DNA from: UBA7683 sp964643895
GTDB taxonomy: Bacteria; Patescibacteriota; Saccharimonadia; Saccharimonadales; UBA7683
Length of the DNA: 64,000 bases
Direction: 5' to 3'
Assembly: GCA_964643895.1 (NCBI GenBank)
Contig: CAZXUE010000002.1
Coordinates: forward strand, 1-64,000
Shown here piece after piece: positions 58,570-64,000 of this stretch. A program made the translations under genes and the position numbers. Positions within the stretch are counted from its first letter, which is position 1. Each line of letters opens with the position of its first letter. The notes beneath the pieces are model-generated. The model was not told where the DNA came from, ran no database searches, and worked only from the letters and a program-made list of their open reading frames with translations.

Positions 58570-59445
58570 TTAAGAGATTTCTTTTTTACGCAGGCTCTTC
58601 AGCTTCACTCTGGTATGCGTTGCGAGTAAAACGGCGAACATAAGACAGAGAAAAACGACGTATACACCTCTGTCAAGAATGTTGGCGCTAATAATGGTTT
58701 CACGGCTTAAGTGGTGCAGACTTTCGGAGAAAACTAAAAACGCTTCCCGAACACCAATTGCTCCGGGTGTGATGGCGGCAAAGAGCGAAAAGTTGGATGC
58801 ACCGCTGTAACTAATAAGCTGGCTCAAATGAAAGCTTTTGCCGAGCGCCAAAAGCTCCGCTCCATACAAAGCTGTAGTGAGTACGAGTTGCAAAAAGGTG
58901 GTGCACGCAAGTTTTATCAATAATTCCGGCTGCAGGGTCAGCTCGCCCACTTTATTGGTCTGGCGTTTGATATACCAGAAAGTGCAGGCACTTCCAATAA
59001 TGAGCAGCAAAAAGAGCGGCAATCGCCACCTGCTACTTCCAAAAAGGAGAAAAATGCCGCTGAAGAATGCATAGAAACCATAATAATAAAGTGATACAAC
59101 GATGTATCTTTTTACGGGGATACCAAGTTTTGTTTTAAAATAGACCGCTCTGATACCTACTCCGCTCTGGAGTGGTCCAAAAAAGTTGGCGATTGATGAC
59201 GTGCCGGTTAAACCAAGACTTTCACGGAAGCCAATCTTTTTCCTATTTAGCCTCACAGAAAGAGTATTTACAAGTGTTAAGCTCAGCAGTATGCCTGCGT
59301 AGAGCACAAGCATGACGATAACATAGGCGATATTAATACTCTTAAGTTGGGCAATAATATCCGGATTACTGGCAATATAGCGTCCAATAAGAATAACAGT
59401 AAGCAGCAGTATGCATCCGGCGCCAAACGCGCGTAGTTTCTTCAT
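58570..59445 (-). CDS. LPG-synthase-like / UPF0104 flippase family membrane protein
   Basis: About 291 residues with roughly eight membrane helices. The N-terminal VLYAGILLSLTLVNTLSVRL, FFGPLQSGVGIRAVYFK and the late TPGAIGVREAFLVF are conserved motifs of the lysylphosphatidylglycerol synthase TM / AglD-like family. Members flip or modify lipid-linked intermediates. The neighbours are glycosyltransferases of lipid-linked sugars, supporting an envelope glycan role. Two ATGs (59451, 59445) follow TATACT; the second fits the leaderless spacing better. Confidence 0.82.
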   Translation of the reverse strand: MKKLRAFGAGCILLLTVILIGRYIASNPDIIAQLKSINIAYVIVMLVLYAGILLSLTLVNTLSVRLNRKKIGFRESLGLTGTSSIANFFGPLQSGVGIRAVYFKTKLGIPVKRYIVVSLYYYGFYAFFSGIFLLFGSSRWRLPLFLLLIIGSACTFWYIKRQTNKVGELTLQPELLIKLACTTFLQLVLTTALYGAELLALGKSFHLSQLISYSGASNFSLFAAITPGAIGVREAFLVFSESLHHLSRETIISANILDRGVYVVFLCLMFAVLLATHTRVKLKSLRKKEIS

Positions 59446-59519
59446 AGTCATCCTAGTATACCAGCCATCTTTCCCTGAATTTGAGAAATCTGCTTGTTTT
59501 GGATGGTATGATAGAAGCT

Positions 59520-61037
59520 GTGAATTTGAAGATAATCACTCGGCGCTGGCTTACTTTTCTTGGCAGCAATCGGTTTTTTTACGCTGTCATTGCTCTGTTT
59601 CTGGCTGGATCAATCTGGCTCGTGTTCACAAGCCGCTACCCGATGGCCTTTGATGAAAACTATCATTACGGCATTATTCAGCAATATGCTCAGCAGTGGA
59701 GTCCTTTCATCGACAGTCCCGCCTCGGGCACGGATTCACTGGGAGATATCGCTCGCTACCCATCCTATCTCGGGCATTATCTGCTCAGCTTTCCGTATCG
59801 GGTTGTATCGTATTTTTCGGACTCCGATGTGGTTCGGATTCTTGCGCTGCGGATACTTAATGTTGGTCTTTTTGCCGGTGCCCTCGTAATTTTTAAAAAG
59901 ATGTTTGAAAGAACAAACCTTTCACCGCTGCTGGCAAATGTGTCGCTCTATGTCTTTACGATGATTCCCACGGTTCCGTTTTTGGCAGCTCACGTCAGTT
60001 ACGATAACCTCTCTATTTTACTTACGGCCCTGACACTTCTGCTCGCTGTCGAGATCCTACGGGCACTTAAAAAGCGTTCGCTGGCTACAAATCATATGCT
60101 GCTACTTGTGGGTATTGGTTGCTTAAATAGCTTAGTTAAGTACACCTACCTGCCAATTTTTGTTGCGGTCTGCGTTTATATCCTTGCTGCGAGTTTGTAT
60201 ACAGTAAAAAAGTATCATCTCAAGCCTTTTGCATCACTTAAAGATGACTTTGCGGCGTTAACTCGGTTCAAGCAAATGGCGCTCATCGTACTTGTTATTC
60301 TGGGCGGTTTACTCTGTGTCGAGCGTTACGGAATTAATATGGTTCGCTTTGGCCAACCGGTTCCTGATTGTGCGCAGGTGCGGTCAGAGGTCTCGTGCAT
60401 GCAGTATGGGCCTTGGGGGCGAGACTATGAACTGAAGCAGCGTTTTGAGCCAGGAGAAAGGCCGCCGCATGGTCCGGTAGGCTATAGTAAGCTGTGGGTT
60501 TCGCGCACTATGCGAGAGTTCTTCTTCACAATTCGACACGACTATGACAACGTTCCCCCGCTTCGGCCAATTTCTACATTTACATGGCTGATGCTAGCTA
60601 TTGGTGCAGCAGCAACGGTACTGCGCCTTACTGCCGTTTTAAAAAACCCATACACACGTTTTTTCTTTGTGATTTGTTTGGCCTATACCGTGGCTGTGTG
60701 GCTTGATAATTTCGGTAAGTATAATTCTGTACACTTTCCGGTAGCGGTTCATGCAAGGTATCTATTTCCGCTCTACCCAATTATGTTCGCGGTTTTTGCC
60801 TTTGCATTTGCTCGATTGCTTGAAAAGGTGCCTCGGGTTTCGCAGCACTTAAAGGCTGCAGCCGTTGCATCCACACTTCTTTTCATGCTCTACGGAGGCG
60901 GTAGCTCTTCTTACATTGTCAACAGTGATGCCTCCTGGTATTGGCAGAATGGGGTTGTAGTGAGAGTTAACGACACCGCCCGATCTATCTTAAGTCGAGT
61001 TATTCGGCCTTCCGGTGTTAAGCCAGCTATTTTTTAA
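59520..61037 (+). CDS. GT-C type membrane glycosyltransferase (PMT/GT39-like)
   Basis: The 505-residue multi-pass membrane protein has about eleven hydrophobic segments. The first outer loop has the acidic motif YPMAFDENYHYG, matching the DxD/DE catalytic motif of GT-C enzymes that use polyprenyl-phosphate sugars. The large outer loop (about 285-340) contains paired cysteines. GTG 59520 is chosen because TATGAT (59507-59512) lies 7 nt upstream; the ATG at 59481 is upstream of that promoter. It works with the GT2 enzyme encoded next to it on the opposite strand. Confidence 0.82.
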   Translation: MNLKIITRRWLTFLGSNRFFYAVIALFLAGSIWLVFTSRYPMAFDENYHYGIIQQYAQQWSPFIDSPASGTDSLGDIARYPSYLGHYLLSFPYRVVSYFSDSDVVRILALRILNVGLFAGALVIFKKMFERTNLSPLLANVSLYVFTMIPTVPFLAAHVSYDNLSILLTALTLLLAVEILRALKKRSLATNHMLLLVGIGCLNSLVKYTYLPIFVAVCVYILAASLYTVKKYHLKPFASLKDDFAALTRFKQMALIVLVILGGLLCVERYGINMVRFGQPVPDCAQVRSEVSCMQYGPWGRDYELKQRFEPGERPPHGPVGYSKLWVSRTMREFFFTIRHDYDNVPPLRPISTFTWLMLAIGAAATVLRLTAVLKNPYTRFFFVICLAYTVAVWLDNFGKYNSVHFPVAVHARYLFPLYPIMFAVFAFAFARLLEKVPRVSQHLKAAAVASTLLFMLYGGGSSSYIVNSDASWYWQNGVVVRVNDTARSILSRVIRPSGVKPAIF

Positions 61038-61968
61038 AGCGAAGTTCCTTCACGTGTTCAAGAGTATCTTCAAGCAGAATGCGGTTGGTGCGTGTTAGAT
61101 CCGCAACAATACCAACCACAAAACACATGAATGAGCCTGTTAAAAGAACCGTCCCCAGTATCAATGATTGCAGATGCGGCGTGGTATGGTCTTGAAGCAG
61201 CAGAATGAGATAGCGAACAAATGGGATGAGCCCGGCGATAAGCAGCAGAATGCCGAGCGACGCAAAAATAACGTATGGACGATACATAATGTAGGCTCTG
61301 GCAATGGCTGCGCCAGATTTTCTCACATGTTCAAAGGTTGATTTAAATAACCGTGATTCACGGGTCTTTGGGTTAGTGGTGATGGGAACGCTGGCAATCG
61401 ACATCCCTTTGTTACCGGCTTGAATAATTGTTTCCATGGCATAGCTAAAACGCGTGGTGGTGTTAAGCCGCATTAACGAGGCGCGGGAGTAGGCTCGGAA
61501 GCCACTGGCAGCATCTGGTAAGTTTGTGCCAGCGGCCCAGTTAACCGTATCGCTGCCGAGCTTTTGTAAAAACTTTTTAAACCCGGAGAAATGTTCGATG
61601 GTGGCTGTTTGTCGATCGGCAATTGCAATATCAGCCCGACCTTCGACGAGCGGCTTAATGAGATTAGGGATCTCCTGCTGTGGGTATTGGTTGTCGCCAT
61701 CGGTGTTGACGACAATATCAGCACCCAGCTCCAGTGCTTTTGCAATACCATCTTGAAATGACCGCGCCAAGCCCATATTTTGCGGATGATAGACAAACTC
61801 CTTCACGCCGTGTTTTTTGGCGATAGCCACCGTTTTATCGGTAGAGCCGTCGTCGATTACGAGTACCGTAATTTCATCAATTCCCTCAATACTTTTTGGA
61901 ATGCTCTTTAAAACCAAAGGGAGGGTTGCTTCTTCGTTGAGGCAGGGAATCTGAATGACTAATTTCAT
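61027..61968 (-). CDS. GT2 glycosyltransferase (polyprenyl-phosphate mannosyl/glucosyltransferase-like)
   Basis: The 313-residue GT-A enzyme shows IQIPCLNEEATLP, VLVIDDGSTDKT, NTDGDNQYPQQEIP (DxD region), ASGFRAYSRASL and a C-terminal pair of membrane helices (VIFASLGILLLIAGLIPF and LILGTVLLTGSFMCFVVGI). This is the layout of dolichol/polyprenyl-phosphate sugar synthases, which supply donors for GT-C enzymes such as the convergent neighbour. TAAGAT lies 6 nt before the ATG. Confidence 0.92.
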   Translation of the reverse strand: MKLVIQIPCLNEEATLPLVLKSIPKSIEGIDEITVLVIDDGSTDKTVAIAKKHGVKEFVYHPQNMGLARSFQDGIAKALELGADIVVNTDGDNQYPQQEIPNLIKPLVEGRADIAIADRQTATIEHFSGFKKFLQKLGSDTVNWAAGTNLPDAASGFRAYSRASLMRLNTTTRFSYAMETIIQAGNKGMSIASVPITTNPKTRESRLFKSTFEHVRKSGAAIARAYIMYRPYVIFASLGILLLIAGLIPFVRYLILLLQDHTTPHLQSLILGTVLLTGSFMCFVVGIVADLTRTNRILLEDTLEHVKELRFKK

Positions 61969-62049
61969 TACCTTATCTTACTACAAGTTGATAAGGCGAC
62001 GGAAATTCTTGCACTACTGGTATCTGCTCGGGGGTGCTATACTGCTAGC

Positions 62050-63177
62050 ATGACACTTAATATCAATATAGAAACCAAGAACGTTATTAAAATCTTTACG
62101 ATCGCCGTGTTGTTTACGGTTGGCGTATTTGCGCTTACCCGCATGTATGACGCATTGGTATTGGTTGTAACGGCTTTCTTTTTTGCGCTGGCGCTTAATC
62201 CGGCGGTGAGTTTTGTTAGCAGATTTATGCCCAAGAAGAAGCGTGGGCTGGCTGTTGCACTGGTAATGATTATAGGGGTTGCTCTGGTGAGTTTCGTTGC
62301 CTTTTCTATTATCTCGCCAGTTGCGCGCGAGGCTTCGGCATTTGCGGACATTGTTCCTGATCGGTTAGCAGCCATTCGCCGCGGCGACACCTTTCTCGGT
62401 GAGAAGATTCAGCAATATAATCTGCAGGACGATATTGATAATGCACTGAAGAACACTCAGGATAACATTGAGTCTTTTGCAAAAACCGGCGTAAGCCGTG
62501 TGGGTGATTTAGGCAATAGCTTCATCACAATCTTAACTGGATTTGTGATGACCGTACTGATGCTTCTAAACGGTCCTGTTTTACTGCGTAAAATGGCAGA
62601 TAAAATATACCGCGACAAAACGCTGCGTGAGCGCCACGAAACAGTGGCCGGTAAAATGTACAGGGTTGTTACGGGTTACGTGAATGGTCAGGTACTAATT
62701 GCACTCATTGCTTCGCTTTTTGCTCTTGGTGCACTGTTTTTGCTTCGTATTCCCTACCCGCTTCCACTTGCCTCAATTGTTTTCATTTTTGGTTTGATAC
62801 CGCTGATTGGTAATACTCTGGCGGCAATTTTGGTGGTACTCTTTAGCTTTGTTTTAAAGGATGTTACCTCGGCGCTTATTCTCGGTGCGTTCTTTGTGCT
62901 GTACCAACAAATTGAAAATGCAACCTTGCAGCCATTAATTCAAGGTAAAACAACACAGCTTCCAACGTTAGTGATCTTTGTTTCAGTGGTACTGGGGGTG
63001 GCGTTAATGGGGCCTATTGGCGGCCTCTTCGCCATTCCAGCAGCAGGGTGCGTAAAAGTAGTTCTCGGCGATTATCTCCAGCACCGAGATGACCTTGAAG
63101 TTGGCGATACTCCAATAAAGTTAGCAACAAAGCTGAAGAATAAGTTAACTGAAAAAGTAGCTGCCAAAATACAATGA
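62050..63177 (+). CDS. AI-2E family transporter (PF01594 type)
   Basis: The 375-residue membrane protein has eight helices in the family pattern: paired N-terminal helices, an amphipathic middle (DDIDNALKNTQDNIESFAK), then VTGYVNGQVLIALIASLFAL, FIFGLIPLIGNTLAAILVV and LVIFVSVVLGVALMGPIGGLFAIPAA. Members export or exchange small molecules or ions. TATACT (62038-62043) lies 6 nt before the ATG. Confidence 0.92.
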   Translation: MTLNINIETKNVIKIFTIAVLFTVGVFALTRMYDALVLVVTAFFFALALNPAVSFVSRFMPKKKRGLAVALVMIIGVALVSFVAFSIISPVAREASAFADIVPDRLAAIRRGDTFLGEKIQQYNLQDDIDNALKNTQDNIESFAKTGVSRVGDLGNSFITILTGFVMTVLMLLNGPVLLRKMADKIYRDKTLRERHETVAGKMYRVVTGYVNGQVLIALIASLFALGALFLLRIPYPLPLASIVFIFGLIPLIGNTLAAILVVLFSFVLKDVTSALILGAFFVLYQQIENATLQPLIQGKTTQLPTLVIFVSVVLGVALMGPIGGLFAIPAAGCVKVVLGDYLQHRDDLEVGDTPIKLATKLKNKLTEKVAAKIQ

Positions 63178-63181
63178 ACTA

Positions 63182-63215
63182 CGCTATATGTAGTGCATAT
63201 ACACCATATATAGCG
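63182..63215. terminator. Hairpin between AI-2E gene and cysS
   Basis: CGCTATAT and ATATAGCG pair across an 18-nt loop between two convergent genes. A/T-rich flanks but no long U-run. A bidirectional terminator is likely. Confidence 0.5.
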
Positions 63216-63268
63216 TGCGCACTAGTGTTCAATATAAGCTAAAGTACCCCGGGTTTGATGAGGTAATA

Positions 63269-64000
63269 CTATGTTCGGTTCCAGATCGGGCCATGTGGAG
63301 TGTCGCGAACCTCCAAATGCTCCGCTTTAAGCTGGTTACGAAGTTCATCTGATTTTGCCCAGTCTTTAGCTTCACGAGCGGTCTTGCGGTCTTTAATAAG
63401 TTGTTTTTGTTCATTGGTAATATCTGGCTTAAGTAAGTTGATACCGAGGAGTCGGTTGATTTCTGCGAGCAATTTCTCAAAACTTGTAGTACTTTCGACA
63501 GACTGGCCTTCTTTCTCTATCCGATTTACTATCTCGTCTATGATCGAGAGTGTAAGTGGCGTGTCAAGATCGTTTTGAAGTGCTCGAAGTATGTCATCTT
63601 GAGCCTGTCGAAAGACCTGGTTTTGGTGTGTTGCTAGATCCTTCGACGTCGCTTCGCTCTGCTCAGGATGACTAGGTTGGGTTTGCCAGCGCAGATCTGC
63701 GGCTGCCTGCCAGTTGTTCAGGCGATTTTGGGCGGCTTCTAATATTTCCCACGTGAAGTTGCCTTCGGTGCGGTAACTGCTGGAGAGCACCATCAACTTA
63801 AAAGCCTCCAGCGAAAAGCCTTTATCGAGTATGTCTTGCAGTGTGTAGCTGTTGCCGAGCGATTTACTGAGCTTTGTGCCGTTAATTTTGATGTGATTGT
63901 TGTGGAACCAAAATTTCGAGAACTGTTTGCTGGTTACGCTCTCGGTCTGCGCAATCTCGTTGGTGTGGTGCACAGGGATATGGTCAATGCCGCCGGTGTG
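63269..64000 (-). CDS. cysS: Cysteinyl-tRNA synthetase, C-terminal part
   Basis: The partial gene runs off the right edge. The frame contains the class I synthetase KMSKS as TKLSKSLGNSYTLQDIL, the upstream HTGGIDHIPVHHTNEIAQ region, and the DALR-like C-terminal domain. It charges tRNA-Cys. A segment of about 27 residues (PSHPEQSEATSKDLATHQN, then QVFRQAQDDI) is encoded by a dispersed palindromic element inserted in frame at 63593-63672. Confidence 0.96.
   Translation of the reverse strand, partial: HTGGIDHIPVHHTNEIAQTESVTSKQFSKFWFHNNHIKINGTKLSKSLGNSYTLQDILDKGFSLEAFKLMVLSSSYRTEGNFTWEILEAAQNRLNNWQAAADLRWQTQPSHPEQSEATSKDLATHQNQVFRQAQDDILRALQNDLDTPLTLSIIDEIVNRIEKEGQSVESTTSFEKLLAEINRLLGINLLKPDITNEQKQLIKDRKTAREAKDWAKSDELRNQLKAEHLEVRDTPHGPIWNRT
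63593..63672. repeat. Dispersed palindromic element inside cysS, copy 5
   Basis: The left arm GTCATCTTGAGCCTGTCGAA runs into AGACCTGG, and the right arm AGATCCTTCGACGTCGCTTC runs to AGGATGAC. It is the same element as at 37.9 and 40.3 kb but lies within coding sequence and keeps the frame open. Confidence 0.85.

Noticed and set aside
1..64000. TAA reassigned to glutamine
   Set aside because: TAA ends atpE, atpF, pyrH, queA-type neighbours and others with unrelated sequence after it. Three in-frame cases do not justify a code change.

Overview
The window looks like a chromosomal segment of a Patescibacteria (CPR) genome, most likely Candidatus Saccharibacteria (TM7). The evidence is a small-genome style of tightly packed, overlapping housekeeping genes, standard stop usage (TGA is a stop), a complete F-type ATP synthase operon, and few biosynthetic genes. 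Many genes appear to be leaderless. The assignment is inference from gene content, not from a marker phylogeny. Three 10-N runs (26208-26217, 39217-39226, 56125-56134) mark scaffold joins, so some broken genes may be assembly errors.

Layout. 1-6.9 kb: an interrupted ORF, msrA, a frameshifted unknown gene, an overlapping minus-strand operon (xth, MTH1-like Nudix, HAD phosphatase, NAD(P)HX dehydratase-like), a left-handed beta-helix protein, pyrH and smpB. 6.9-12.5 kb: a heptamer repeat, two tandem glycoside-hydrolase paralogues, an alpha/beta hydrolase with an in-frame ochre codon, a GT4 glycosyltransferase, a 3-methyladenine glycosylase and a P-loop kinase. 12.5-17.6 kb: a Pro-Val-Glu repeat protein, a WhiB-like Fe-S regulator, a kinase remnant, unknown genes and a corrinoid adenosyltransferase. 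17.6-19.35 kb: an ArsR-glutaredoxin-thioredoxin-CcdA redox operon with a palindromic operator. 19.4-20.9 kb: two small membrane proteins with strong promoters. 20.9-28.5 kb: atpB-E-F-H-A-x-G-y-D-z-C, where x, y and z are unrecognised small genes translationally linked to the subunit genes. 28.5-33.2 kb: a frameshifted unknown gene, a zeta-class-like carbonic anhydrase, a membrane protein, a Dus-HAD fusion, and a large structured RNA-like transcription unit enclosing a 52-residue zinc-finger ORF. 33.3-38.8 kb: a RecB/UvrD-type helicase-nuclease split by an in-frame TAA, two unknown genes and a winged-helix Nudix protein. 38.8-47.5 kb: actinobacterial-type dapD, a GNAT acetyltransferase, queA, a VIT transporter, a GIY-YIG protein, tRNA-Gln, a GC-rich unknown, and an ABC exporter with a long structured leader. 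47.5-64 kb: a DrrAB-type ABC transporter, a 1409-residue FN3 surface protein followed by a MacB-like ABC pair, a class A PBP, envelope glycosyltransferases, a flippase-like protein, an AI-2E family protein and partial cysS.

Two expression styles stand out. At least 19 mostly housekeeping genes have a TATAAT-like -10 box ending 6-8 nt before the start codon, with no Shine-Dalgarno site, which predicts leaderless mRNAs. In contrast, a set of mostly single, visibly GC-rich genes (19524, 20542, 32581, 40432, 44483, 45544) has full -35/-10 promoters (TTGACA or TTGACT, spacer 17-18), Shine-Dalgarno sites, long or structured leaders and mostly strong terminators. dapD shares the GC-rich composition and terminator. 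This second class and the WhiB-like gene are the best candidates for transferred or specially regulated functions, possibly linked to an actinobacterial host. That host link is inference.
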